Of a stretch of 32,291 nucleotides of DNA, positions 1-7,659 are shown piece after piece. The translations under genes were made by a program, and so were the position numbers. This stretch comes from Clostridiaceae bacterium UBA6110 (GTDB lineage: Bacteria > Bacillota > Clostridia > Clostridiales > Clostridiaceae): positions 1 to 32,291 of the forward strand of contig DIWI01000070.1 in NCBI GenBank assembly GCA_002428415.1, read 5' to 3'. Each line of letters begins with the position of its first letter. Within the stretch, counting starts at the first letter, position 1. Below the pieces are notes generated by a model. It was not told where the DNA came from. It worked only from the letters and a program-made list of their open reading frames with translations, and searched no databases.

Positions 1-208
1 CTGAAGTATTTGGACTAATTATATTCTCGAATATTATCTTATGCAATGCTAAATTGTAGCTATATATCATATTTATACTATTTATACGTCATTAGTTTTA
101 TAGTACCAGCTTGAATTTTACACAAAAGGAAGTGATTTTAACTCTGAGGTGTAATCGATTGCCCAAAGGTTTATAATTGAGGGAGATGATTATACGGAGG
201 TGGTTTTT

Positions 209-1396
209 TTGAGCTTCAAAATCAATGACAATGTAACCTGGGTCGGCAAGATTGACTGGGAACTGTCCTCATTTCACGGAGATGAGTATTCCATCCATCG
301 AGGCACACACTATAATTCTTATCTGATAAGGGATGAGAAAACGGTCCTTATAGATACTGTCTGGGATCCCTTCGACAAGGAATTCGTGGAAAACCTGAAG
401 AAAGAGATCGACTTGAACAAGATTGACATGATAATTGCAAACCATGCGGAAATAGACCACAGTGGCTCTCTCCCGCTTCTCCTCAAGGAGATACCTAATG
501 TTCCTGTATATTGTACAGCTAACGGGATGAAGAACCTGAAGGGTCATTTCCATGAGGACTGGAACTTTGTCACCGTTAAGACCGGCGATTCCATCGATAT
601 CGGTGAAAGAAAGCTGATATTTGTTGAAGCCAGAATGCTTCATTGGCCTGACAGCATGATGACTTATATGACAAAGGACAATATCCTGTTCAGCAACGAT
701 GCCTTCGGCCAGCATTTTGCTTCAGATCTGATGTATAACGATTTGGTCAACCAGTGCGAGCTTTTCGAAGAAGCGATAAAGTACTACGCAAACATCCTCA
801 CTCCTTTCAGCGCTCTGGTAACTAACAAGATCAAGGAACTCCTTTCGTTCAATCTGCCTGTCGACATGATTTGTCCGAGCCATGGCATAATATGGAGGGA
901 TAACCCGTCGCAGATTATCGAAAAATACATGGAGTGGGCGAACAAATACAAGGAAAACCAGATAACTCTGGTATATGACAGCATGTGGAAGAGTACCAGA
1001 AAGATGGCTGAAGCAATAGCTGAAGGTATTAAATCAGTCGATAACGAAGTTTCAGTAAAGCTTTACTCAGCATCACATGCGGACAAGAATGACATACTTA
1101 CCGAGCTGTTCAAGTCCAAGGCTTTCATGATCGGATCCTCAACCATCAACAAGAATGTTCTGTACGCCGTATCAGGGATGCTGGATATGATCAGAGGAAT
1201 CGGCTTCAAAGAGAAAAAGACAGCAGCATTCGGCTCTTATGGCTGGAGCGGAGAGCATGTCGGAATTATCGAACAGAGACTGAAGGAAGCAGGTCTCGAG
1301 GTCGTTCAGCCAGGAATAAAGGAGCTCTGGAATCCGGATGAGGAAGGCCTTGCAAGATGCCGTGAGTTCGGAAAGAGCTTTGCAGAGAAGCTATAG
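209..1396 (+). CDS. fprA: Flavodiiron protein (FprA/FDP family)
   Basis: Cytoplasmic flavodiiron protein that reduces O2 to water and/or NO to N2O in anaerobes, normally fed by rubredoxin or NADH:rubredoxin reductase. The N-terminal beta-lactamase-like domain (about residues 1-245) carries the diiron ligands: H79-x-E81-x-D83-H84 in NHAEIDHSG, H145 in MLHWPD, D164 in FSNDAFG and H225 in PSHGIIW. A flavodoxin domain follows from about residue 252 (LVYDSMWKSTRKMAEAI is the FMN phosphate loop). The start chosen is TTG at 209, 8 nt after GGAGG (196-200); an in-frame GTG at 200 overlaps that ribosome-binding site and is unlikely. The length of 395 aa is normal for the two-domain form, and there is no fused rubredoxin. 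A strong terminator follows, so it is probably monocistronic. Whether O2 or NO is the substrate cannot be read from sequence. Confidence 0.95.
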   Translation: MSFKINDNVTWVGKIDWELSSFHGDEYSIHRGTHYNSYLIRDEKTVLIDTVWDPFDKEFVENLKKEIDLNKIDMIIANHAEIDHSGSLPLLLKEIPNVPVYCTANGMKNLKGHFHEDWNFVTVKTGDSIDIGERKLIFVEARMLHWPDSMMTYMTKDNILFSNDAFGQHFASDLMYNDLVNQCELFEEAIKYYANILTPFSALVTNKIKELLSFNLPVDMICPSHGIIWRDNPSQIIEKYMEWANKYKENQITLVYDSMWKSTRKMAEAIAEGIKSVDNEVSVKLYSASHADKNDILTELFKSKAFMIGSSTINKNVLYAVSGMLDMIRGIGFKEKKTAAFGSYGWSGEHVGIIEQRLKEAGLEVVQPGIKELWNPDEEGLARCREFGKSFAEKL

Positions 1397-1401
1397 ATTG
1401 A

Positions 1402-1433
1402 AAAGGGAGCGCACCAGCGCTCCCTTTCATTTT
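1402..1433 (+). terminator. Intrinsic terminator after the flavodiiron gene
   Basis: A perfect 11-bp stem (AAAGGGAGCGC at 1402-1412 with its complement at 1417-1427), an ACCA loop and a short T-rich tail lie 5 nt after the stop codon. The convergent hydrolase gene ends at 1469, so it may also stop some transcription from the other side. Confidence 0.85.
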
Positions 1434-1468
1434 ATCCTGTGATCCTTATATTTTAGATTTATAGTGTA

Positions 1469-2080
1469 TTAAGTAATTGAATGTGATGAAAGCCATTCCC
1501 TCGAGGCTATTACCTCTTCCTTAGTAAGTGAATGTCCGCTGTAGAACCAGCTGATGGTTACATCGGCTCCATTCTCCTTCAGCACCTCGTAAAGCCTTTT
1601 CGAATTTTCGCCAGTGACTATAGGGTCATTAGTTCCAGCACCTATGAACACTGAAGTTCCTTCAAGATGGATTCCTTCAACCTGTGATAATGGAACCATC
1701 GGATGATATAGTATAGCCTGACTGAATACGCCAGCTTTTAGAAGAAGCATTGCCGCAATCATATTTGCACCATTGGAATAACCAAGAGCGATTAGATCCT
1801 CAGTTTGAAAGCTGTATTTGGTGGAAGCTTCGTCAATGAATACTGAAATCTCATTTGCCCTTTGCCTTATATCATCTTCGTCGAACACTCCCTCACTGAA
1901 CCTTTTAAAGAACCTGTTCATTCCGTTTTCTGTAACTGCACCGCGGATCGACAGTATGCCATTGCCCTCATCAATCATATTTGCAACAGGTACAAGGTCC
2001 ATCTCGTCCCCTCCTGTTCCGTGAAGAAGGAGGAAGGTCTTTTTGCCTTCTTCAGCCTTTTTGAAATAATGTATCATCAT
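1469..2080 (-). CDS. Alpha/beta hydrolase, phospholipase/carboxylesterase family (MhqD-like)
   Basis: Small cytoplasmic serine hydrolase of 203 aa. The oxyanion-loop motif LLHGTGGDE is at residues 18-26, the nucleophile elbow G-Y-S102-N-G lies at 100-104, the acid is D152 in GTNDP and the base is H183 in SGHSL. This is the layout of the phospholipase/carboxylesterase family (COG0400), to which B. subtilis MhqD belongs. Its ATG overlaps the TGA of the upstream dioxygenase-like gene as ATGA, and AGGAG sits just before it, so the two are translationally coupled. Order and neighbours (MarR, VOC dioxygenase, hydrolase) match the mhq aromatic/quinone detoxification theme. The true substrate is unknown; a role in hydrolysing ring-cleavage products or conjugates is inferred. 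Confidence 0.85.
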   Translation of the reverse strand: MMIHYFKKAEEGKKTFLLLHGTGGDEMDLVPVANMIDEGNGILSIRGAVTENGMNRFFKRFSEGVFDEDDIRQRANEISVFIDEASTKYSFQTEDLIALGYSNGANMIAAMLLLKAGVFSQAILYHPMVPLSQVEGIHLEGTSVFIGAGTNDPIVTGENSKRLYEVLKENGADVTISWFYSGHSLTKEEVIASREWLSSHSIT

Positions 2081-3054
2081 GATCTCCTGATTCGAGTATC
2101 AAGAGGTTTAAGGACTTTCTCGATATACTCTCTTTTATTTTCAAGATATGGAGGAAGTGAAAGCCTTTCCCCCAGAAATTCGAGCTCTTCATCGGTATCG
2201 AAGCCAGGACCGTCTGTAGCCAGCTCGAAAAGTACTCCGTTCGGCTCCCTGAAGTACAGGGACTTGAAGTAGAACCTCTCAACGAATCCTGAATTCCTGA
2301 TCCTATTTGACTCAACCCTGCTTATCCATTCTCTGAGCTCAGCCTCATCCTCTACCCTGAATGCCACATGGTGTACACCACCGTATCCTTGTCTTTCGAA
2401 CGCCAGGTCACTGCGCTCCTCCAGATGGATTTCAGTACCAGAACCTCCCTCTCCAGTTTCAAGAACGATTATGTCCTTCTGCCTTTCTGCCTCAGCCTTG
2501 TAGGAGCTTTTCAGCCTGTATCCCATGATGTCCATGAGAACGTAGATTGTATCCCCGGGATCCTTTACTGTAAGCCTTACAGGACCAAGACCCATTATCT
2601 GATGCTCCTGAGGGACTGCTGAGAGCTCCCAGGGGATAAATGATTCGGATACGACTCCATCGTCGGAGACAAGCATAAGCCTCTGGCCTTCAGGATCCTT
2701 GAAGTAAAGGGTCTTTCTTCCTGCTCGATCCACGATATCCTCATGCCAGACTCCGAACTCATCAAATCTTTTTGCGAAGTATTCAAGGGCACTGTCATCC
2801 TTAACCCTGAAGGATATGAGCGAAATGCTTGAAACGCCTTCCCTGTTCTTTGAAGTTCCTGGAAATTCGAAGAATGTGAGTGCAGTTCCCGGTGTACCCT
2901 TCTGGTCTCCGTAGTACAGATGATAGACAGAAACGTCGTCCTGGTTGACACTCTTCTTGACAAGCCTCAACCCCATTACACTGGTGTAGAACATATAGTT
3001 TTCAGCAGCTGATGCTGTAATTGCAGATACATGATGTATTCCTTTAAGTTTCAT
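2077..3054 (-). CDS. Ring-cleaving dioxygenase-like VOC/glyoxalase protein (MhqO-like)
   Basis: A 325-aa protein built of paired vicinal-oxygen-chelate (beta-alpha-beta-beta-beta) modules. The first begins with IHHVSAIT (residues 6-13, metal-binding His), the second with GVHHVAFRVED near residue 226, and a Glu ligand is likely in NGVLFELATDGPG near residue 275. Length and motifs fit the MhqO/MhqE/LinE-like extradiol dioxygenase group induced by hydroquinones and catechols in Bacillus. It overlaps the preceding MarR gene by 11 nt and the following hydrolase by 4 nt, which indicates one tightly coupled operon. In an anaerobe an O2-dependent ring cleavage is surprising; removal of toxic quinones during transient oxygen exposure, or a glyoxalase-type reaction, are alternatives. 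Confidence 0.85.
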   Translation of the reverse strand: MKLKGIHHVSAITASAAENYMFYTSVMGLRLVKKSVNQDDVSVYHLYYGDQKGTPGTALTFFEFPGTSKNREGVSSISLISFRVKDDSALEYFAKRFDEFGVWHEDIVDRAGRKTLYFKDPEGQRLMLVSDDGVVSESFIPWELSAVPQEHQIMGLGPVRLTVKDPGDTIYVLMDIMGYRLKSSYKAEAERQKDIIVLETGEGGSGTEIHLEERSDLAFERQGYGGVHHVAFRVEDEAELREWISRVESNRIRNSGFVERFYFKSLYFREPNGVLFELATDGPGFDTDEELEFLGERLSLPPYLENKREYIEKVLKPLDTRIRRS

Positions 3055-3481
3055 TGTTTTTCTCCTTTTTGCCCGATATCTTCCTGAGCATCTCGAGCAT
3101 CATTTTCTTTTCATTTTTTGACAAACCGTTGAAGAACTCACCCTGGAACCTTTCAAGTTCAGGTACGAGCCTGTCATGGATTTCTTTGCCCTTATCTGTG
3201 AGGCTGACATACTTTGTCTTCCAATCCTGTCTTCTTTCAATAAGCTCCAAATACTCCATAGCCTGCATCAGCTGGCTTATGCCGCCTTTAGTGATTAGAA
3301 GCCTTTCTGCCAGCTCATTCTGGCTCATTTCCCTTATGCCAAGCTGAGCAATGACATCGGATTGCGCCAGAGTAAGACCGAAATCCTTAGCTATGGCACT
3401 TGCATCCCTTATGTTGTCAGAATGTATTCCGGATATCTTGAACCAGATCAGTATGCTGTCTACTATGTCCTCTCTTTCCAT
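3044..3481 (-). CDS. MarR-family transcriptional regulator (MhqR-like)
   Basis: A 145-aa winged-helix regulator. The DNA-binding core spans roughly residues 45-100: the recognition-helix segment is NELAERLLITKGGISQLMQ, followed by the wing region LIERRQDWKTKYVSLTDKG typical of MarR. The C-terminal helices (RLVPELERFQGEFF onward) would form the dimer interface. The ATG at 3481 lies 8 nt after AAGGAG. It is the first gene of the operon with the VOC protein and hydrolase, and a perfect palindrome overlaps its promoter, so autorepression with release by an electrophile is the likely scheme, as established for MhqR of B. subtilis. The inducing ligand is not visible; there is no Cys in the protein, so a thiol-switch mechanism like that of OhrR or YodB is unlikely. 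Confidence 0.9.
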   Translation of the reverse strand: MEREDIVDSILIWFKISGIHSDNIRDASAIAKDFGLTLAQSDVIAQLGIREMSQNELAERLLITKGGISQLMQAMEYLELIERRQDWKTKYVSLTDKGKEIHDRLVPELERFQGEFFNGLSKNEKKMMLEMLRKISGKKEKNNET

Positions 3482-3499
3482 GACCTCAACTCCTTGATA

Positions 3500-3530
3500 T
3501 CAGTTTAAATCTAAACTGAGGAATTGTCAA
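3500..3530 (-). promoter_or_regulatory. Promoter and MarR-type operator of the mhq-like operon
   Basis: On the minus strand TTGACA (plus-strand 3525-3530), a 17-nt spacer and TAAACT (3502-3507) form a sigma-A-like promoter. The perfect inverted repeat TCAGTTTA-aatc-TAAACTGA covers 3500-3519, overlapping the -10 and half of the spacer. This is where a MarR dimer would block RNA polymerase. The repeat is seen directly; its use by the adjacent regulator is inferred. Confidence 0.7.
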
Positions 3531-3566
3531 TGATAAAATTGAATTGAACAAAATATAAATTAGGAC

Positions 3567-3604
3567 AAAAAAAGAAGCCGATTCCCTGATAAGGAGTCAG
3601 CTTC
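3567..3604 (-). terminator. Intrinsic terminator of the lipoprotein gene
   Basis: On the minus strand the stop codon lies in a stem (GAAGC with GCTTC, continued by G-U and further pairs with one mismatch) followed by seven T (plus-strand A-run 3567-3573). Confidence 0.75.
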
Positions 3605-4371
3605 TATTTCGGTTCAATCTTTGATAGTATGGATCCGGTTTCTGTTGATACGACATATTTACATTTGAATTTACCTGAGTTTGCAGTTGCAATCGTAAAG
3701 TAAAAATTGTACACCTTTTTGCCATAATAGATGTCCACTTCACTGCCTATCTTGTCTGTACTTATTTGAGTCATATATGGCTTCATAATCTCAGCGGTTT
3801 CAAAGTAGTCGAACAGTATCTTCCTGGCCTGTTCCTCTGATATGGTGCTGGGTTTGTTCAATATTGCAGGATCTTCATACTTCATGGATATGCTTATGAG
3901 AGTGCCATCCTTGATGTACTGCAGGTAAACGTTGTTGCCCGTAAAGTACTCACCGCTCTTGTGACGGGCTACAGCAGAAATCTGTTCCTTGCTGCTGCTT
4001 ACGGCATAGGTAATCTCATATGTTTCAGGGTTGACGCCAAGCCTGTTAAGGTAATCAGTTGTCTTCTCCAGCAGTACCTCAGACGTTGCCTCGTTAAGGT
4101 CTTCCTTCTTTGGCTCATCCTTTACGAAAATGCTCAGAAATCTTCCTGATTCATCCAGTTCGTATATGTATTCCTCATCTGTGAATTCCATGACGATTCT
4201 GCCATCATAGGTCTTGTTCCTTACAAAGCTTACGCTTTCATCAGGAAGCTCAGAAAAGGTTGCGACCTTGAATATGTAGACATCCTGGGGATTCTGTTTC
4301 TTTGTTTCACATGAAGCGAAAAGTGCTGATGCTATGACCAATGGTGCAATATATTTTAAGTTTCGAATCAT
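3604..4371 (-). CDS. Predicted lipoprotein with PepSY-like features, unknown function
   Basis: A 255-aa protein with an N-terminal lipoprotein signal: basic MIRNLK, a hydrophobic stretch and the lipobox-like LFAS|C21, after which ETKKQ begins the mature, membrane-tethered protein. The mature part is hydrophilic and rich in beta-strand patterns. A segment with ...ISEEQARKILFDYF (about residues 179-192) and later TGSILSKIEP resembles the SEEEA...G.I.....  pattern of PepSY/YcdB-type domains, but the match is loose. The ATG at 4371 is preceded by GGAGG with a 6-nt spacer. It has its own terminator and no operon partner. I do not assign a function; a cell-surface or peptidase-inhibitor-like role is only a guess from PepSY resemblance. 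Confidence 0.75.
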   Translation of the reverse strand: MIRNLKYIAPLVIASALFASCETKKQNPQDVYIFKVATFSELPDESVSFVRNKTYDGRIVMEFTDEEYIYELDESGRFLSIFVKDEPKKEDLNEATSEVLLEKTTDYLNRLGVNPETYEITYAVSSSKEQISAVARHKSGEYFTGNNVYLQYIKDGTLISISMKYEDPAILNKPSTISEEQARKILFDYFETAEIMKPYMTQISTDKIGSEVDIYYGKKVYNFYFTIATANSGKFKCKYVVSTETGSILSKIEPK

Positions 4372-4533
4372 ACTCTCCCTCCATTCCTAATTATTATATG
4401 TCTGAGATATGAATTACTTATAAAGAATGACTATGTCTCAGCAGAGTCATCCATTTATACCGTCACTGAAAATAGTATCATGTTTCATGAGGTAATTGAA
4501 TCAGGAATACTGTAATCGGATAAATTATTATAA

Positions 4534-4556
4534 GAAAAGAAGGCCATAGGCCTTCT
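4534..4556 (-). terminator. Intrinsic terminator of the nitronate monooxygenase-like gene
   Basis: AGAAGGCC-ATA-GGCCTTCT (4538-4556) is a perfect 8-bp stem overlapping the stop codon. On the minus strand it is followed by a T-rich tail (TTTTCTTATAA). Confidence 0.8.
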
Positions 4557-5634
4557 ACTTCACATATTGCTCAGCTTCTGTGACGAGTTCGTCAATAAGC
4601 TCCTGAACCTTCACTATCTTTTCCACCCTGTAAGCGTTGCTGCCTGCAAAAACAAGTCCTTCACCACCGGATACCGAGCTCATTAGAGCATCTGATATGC
4701 AGTATGGAGTAGTTCTTGGATCACAGGGAATGAGGCAGTTGTAGCACCTTTTTACCTTGATGTCACCTTCATCCAGCAGTTTTGTAAAGCTGTTGTTCAC
4801 AGCTCTTCCAGGCATTCCGACCGGGCTCTTCACAAGCCTTATGTCTTCCTTCTTTGCATTGATGTATGCCATCTTGAAATTGATGTCAGCATCACATTCC
4901 TCAGTGGCTACGAACCTTGTCGCCATCTGTACGCCAGCCGCTCCCAGATTAAGGTATTCTGCAATGTCCTTTCCAGTAAAGACTCCACCGGCTGCTATGA
5001 CAGGTATCTTAACTCCATACTTTTCCTCATATGGCTTTATCGCCTCAAGGACTTCTGGAATGAGCACACTTAGTGGCTTCACGTTACCTGACTCAATGTC
5101 TTCCCTCTTGAAGCCGAGATGACCTCCTGCTTCAGGGCCCTCTACTATGAACATGTCTGTGGTCCTTCCGAACTTCTTGTCGTAGACCTTGGATATGAGT
5201 GCCGCAGCCTTACCTGATGAAACTATGGGCGCAATCTTGGTTTTTGTGCCTTTCACAAGCTCCGGAAGGTCGAGTGGAAGTCCTGCGCCTGATACAACAA
5301 GATCTATGCCTTCAGCTATTGCTGTCATGACAAGCTCTTTGTAGTTGTTCATGGCAGCCAGCATATTTATCCCTATGATTCCGTCTGAAAGCTCCCTTGC
5401 CCTTCTGATCTGGGCTATCATCGCTCTCTTGTTGGCCTCGAGGTTGTTCTTGACGAAATCAGGCTCCTTGAAGCCTGTCTGCACTCCTGAGATGACTCCT
5501 ATGCCTCCGGCATTTGCCACCGCGGCAGCAAGACCTGAAAGTGATACTCCAATTCCCATGGCTCCCTGCACTATCGGAACCCTGGCGACCAGGTCGCCTA
5601 ATCTTAACTCATTCAATTTCCCTATGATAATCAA
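4555..5634 (-). CDS. Nitronate monooxygenase / FabK-like FMN enzyme
   Basis: FMN-dependent TIM-barrel protein of about 355 aa in the 2-nitropropane dioxygenase / enoyl-ACP reductase II superfamily (COG2070). Visible motifs are PIVQGAMGIGVSLSGLA near the N-terminus, AGGIGVISG, GPEAGGHLGF with the catalytic-site His, and PVIAAGGVFTGKDIAEYLNLGA for flavin phosphate binding. The C-terminal extension holds a Cys-rich patch (CYNCLIPCDPRTTPYC) seen in many clostridial members. Nitronate oxidation, enoyl-ACP reduction and another FMN reaction are all possible; there is no fab gene nearby. The start is uncertain: the TTG at 5634 lies only 1 nt after AGGAG, while ATT, ATC and ATA at 5631, 5628 and 5625 have 4-10 nt spacing. 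It is monocistronic. Confidence 0.85.
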   Translation of the reverse strand: MIIIGKLNELRLGDLVARVPIVQGAMGIGVSLSGLAAAVANAGGIGVISGVQTGFKEPDFVKNNLEANKRAMIAQIRRARELSDGIIGINMLAAMNNYKELVMTAIAEGIDLVVSGAGLPLDLPELVKGTKTKIAPIVSSGKAAALISKVYDKKFGRTTDMFIVEGPEAGGHLGFKREDIESGNVKPLSVLIPEVLEAIKPYEEKYGVKIPVIAAGGVFTGKDIAEYLNLGAAGVQMATRFVATEECDADINFKMAYINAKKEDIRLVKSPVGMPGRAVNNSFTKLLDEGDIKVKRCYNCLIPCDPRTTPYCISDALMSSVSGGEGLVFAGSNAYRVEKIVKVQELIDELVTEAEQYVK

Positions 5635-5725
5635 TCTCCTATCGCTATTGCTGTAGATACAGCTCTAATTATAGTGCCAGGATTGTTTGAATATCAAAAT
5701 GTTAAGACTTTATTAAGAAATAATT

Positions 5726-6445
5726 TTATTTCACTGGATCCGCCGAAGACAATATGGACATGGTACTGTATAGAGTCCTATCGTCCCTGAAGTTAAGGTA
5801 AACCGGATAATCCAGCGTCTCGATCAGTATATAGGGTCCTCCTGACTTATATAGATATAGATAAGCCCTGCTGGCACCAACAAGCTTGAACCTCCCCTTC
5901 AGGACGCTTCCTATTCCTGCACCATTGGTCCTCATTGTCACCACGGGAAGTGTATCAACAATCCTTATGTCTTCAATATCACCAATTGGAACGCTCCGTC
6001 CGAAAAGCCCGGAAACCTTCACCGCATCCCCTGCAATGGCAACTTTGCTCTCCTTCATGGTCGTCAGGTAGAGTATTCCGATACCGATGACAATAACAAG
6101 GGTAAATGAGGTCGCAAGTATAGTCTCTCCCTTGGTTTTCTTGTTAGCGTCATATTTTCTGATTTTCACTATTGTTATTATGGGTATCAGTATGTTGGCT
6201 GCCATGGCGATAAAAAACGATGATTCTCCGGATTTCCAGGTCAGGGCTGAAATGAAGTTGATGAGAGCAAGGGTCAGGCTCATCTTACCTACGGCCTTGC
6301 CTATTGATTCCAGATCCATATTGGCCTTCTGCTCATCTGTAGCGGTATTGACTCCGGCAATCAGCCAGTACATCTTCTTTCTGTCCACCAGGTACCATAT
6401 GAGAAGAAATGTAATAGATAGAATTCCAAGCACGATACCAGTCAC
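5726..6445 (-). CDS. Membrane protein with DUF3784-like N-terminus and PH-like C-terminus
   Basis: A 239-aa integral membrane protein. Hydrophobic segments lie at about residues 3-18, 54-66, 77-92 and 108-127. The first is followed by the cytoplasmic loop KKMYWLIAGVNTATDEQK, which resembles DUF3784 proteins. The C-terminal 100 residues (from about 132) are beta-rich (VAIAGDAVKVSGLFG, AYLYLYKSGGPYILIET) and look like a small bacterial PH domain on the inner face of the membrane. GTG at 6445 is the start, with GGAGG 9 nt upstream. It follows the toroid-protein gene by 44 nt on the same strand; an AT-rich TATAAT-like element in the gap could give extra transcription. Function is unknown. Confidence 0.65.
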   Translation of the reverse strand: MTGIVLGILSITFLLIWYLVDRKKMYWLIAGVNTATDEQKANMDLESIGKAVGKMSLTLALINFISALTWKSGESSFFIAMAANILIPIITIVKIRKYDANKKTKGETILATSFTLVIVIGIGILYLTTMKESKVAIAGDAVKVSGLFGRSVPIGDIEDIRIVDTLPVVTMRTNGAGIGSVLKGRFKLVGASRAYLYLYKSGGPYILIETLDYPVYLNFRDDRTLYSTMSILSSADPVK

Positions 6446-6489
6446 TTAAGTTTACCTCCAGATATATTCTAAATATATTATATACCAAT

Positions 6490-7491
6490 TCATATGGCAT
6501 TGCCATGCACACCATAATATTCCAGGACCCTCAGGGCTCTGAGCGTAATCCATTTCGAGGGGCTCCCCTTCTTCTCTATGTCTTCAATCATCTTGCCGTT
6601 GTTGGATGTTTCCATGATCCATCTTCCATCGGGAGTCATTTTCCCTCTTAGGATCAAAAGGGCATCATCGAGCCTTTTGTCCTTAATCCCAAGGTCAGCC
6701 ATGATCAGCAGGAGCTCAAGGATGTCAGTCTGGTACATGAGCGGGAATCCCAGCCTGAGCCAGCCGGGTTTCGATGTTTTTTCCATGTCGTGGCTCTTTT
6801 TGAAGAGACGGTGGATCAGGAAGTATTCCACAAGCTCATCGGTTTTTTCAATAATACGCGCTGTCCTCATTTCTTCCGGTACTGCTGCAAGGGCCTTAAG
6901 GGCCTTAGCAGCTCCCATGTGGCACGTATGCCTGCCAAAGCACGGTGTGAGCTTCTCATAGTCCTTTGAAGGGCTTGTAATGTACTCACCATCATCGCAC
7001 CTCTGGTACTTGAGGATCCATTCTATTCCCTTCATGACCCTTTCGTCTTCTTCCATACCAAGTCTCAGGAGACTGTAAATCATGTTTCCGGTGAGGCATG
7101 GGATGACTGAGCTGCCGAGTCCGCTTCCCGTCCTTGTGCTCATCTTCATGGAGAATCCACCTGAATCCGGATCCTGAGAATGGTCGAGTATGAAGTCGCA
7201 GACCTTCTTGACCCTCTCATCACCAGGATCCGCACCAAGCTCAGCAAGTACAAGAAGCGTCCATACAGTACCACTGTATTTGTCAAGGTAGAACCTCTCC
7301 GGATCACCGAATGAACCGTCCGGATTCTGTTTTTGAAGTATCTTTCCGATAGTTCCAGTATTCATTGCTGAAGCCCTGGCATCCTGAACATCAGGATCAC
7401 CATCATTCTTTCCAAGCAATAGCTTAAGCGCTGTAAGCCTAGCACAAGGGTCGGATTCATGGAGAAGCCATAGGAGAATCGTATCAACCAT
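6490..7491 (-). CDS. Prenyltransferase/squalene-oxidase-type alpha/alpha-toroid repeat protein
   Basis: A 333-aa soluble protein, all-helical by pattern, with repeats around QNPDGSFGDPERF (QW-like motif of terpenoid-cyclase/prenyltransferase toroids), DKYSGTVWTLLVLAELG, LTGNMIYSLLRLG and ILKYQRCDDGEYI, then HTCHMGAAKALKALA. It lacks a clear DxDD or DxDTA cyclase motif, so enzymatic cyclisation is not supported. Comparable clostridial proteins are often annotated vaguely as prenyltransferase-like or, misleadingly, nitrogen-fixation related. ATG at 7491 is chosen because GGGAG lies 9 nt upstream; a TTG at 7500 touches the ribosome-binding site. It heads a two-gene operon with the membrane protein. 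The C-H-C-H-containing stretch (PCFGRHTCHMG, near residue 185) could bind a metal, which is speculation. Confidence 0.7.
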   Translation of the reverse strand: MVDTILLWLLHESDPCARLTALKLLLGKNDGDPDVQDARASAMNTGTIGKILQKQNPDGSFGDPERFYLDKYSGTVWTLLVLAELGADPGDERVKKVCDFILDHSQDPDSGGFSMKMSTRTGSGLGSSVIPCLTGNMIYSLLRLGMEEDERVMKGIEWILKYQRCDDGEYITSPSKDYEKLTPCFGRHTCHMGAAKALKALAAVPEEMRTARIIEKTDELVEYFLIHRLFKKSHDMEKTSKPGWLRLGFPLMYQTDILELLLIMADLGIKDKRLDDALLILRGKMTPDGRWIMETSNNGKMIEDIEKKGSPSKWITLRALRVLEYYGVHGNAI

Positions 7492-7522
7492 TTCAATCAA
7501 CTCCCTGGTTGTTTCTGACTAC

Positions 7523-7551
7523 ATTATAGTCCTTTGAGCTTCTTTTGTAAC
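7523..7551 (-). promoter_or_regulatory. Candidate promoter of the toroid-protein operon
   Basis: Minus strand GTTACA (7546-7551), 17-nt spacer, TATAAT (7523-7528), with the gene start 31 nt beyond the -10. The -35 is a 4/6 match. Confidence 0.4.
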
Positions 7552-7659
7552 TTCATGACAACTTAATGGCCAGTTGGGCAAAAAAACGGACAATAGCATT
7601 ATGAATAACCTTGTGCATGATATATAATAAACGTATAGGACTTATCCGGAGGCGATAAA

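Noticed and set aside
1..199. Promoter or leader of the flavodiiron gene
   Set aside because: A TATAAT at 172-177 exists but no -35 at a proper distance; the AT-rich stretch shows nothing else that can be supported.
4402..4441. CTGAGA ... TCTCAG inverted repeat upstream of the lipoprotein gene
   Set aside because: Six-base arms 28 nt apart are expected by chance in 180 nt of AT-rich sequence; no promoter register fits.
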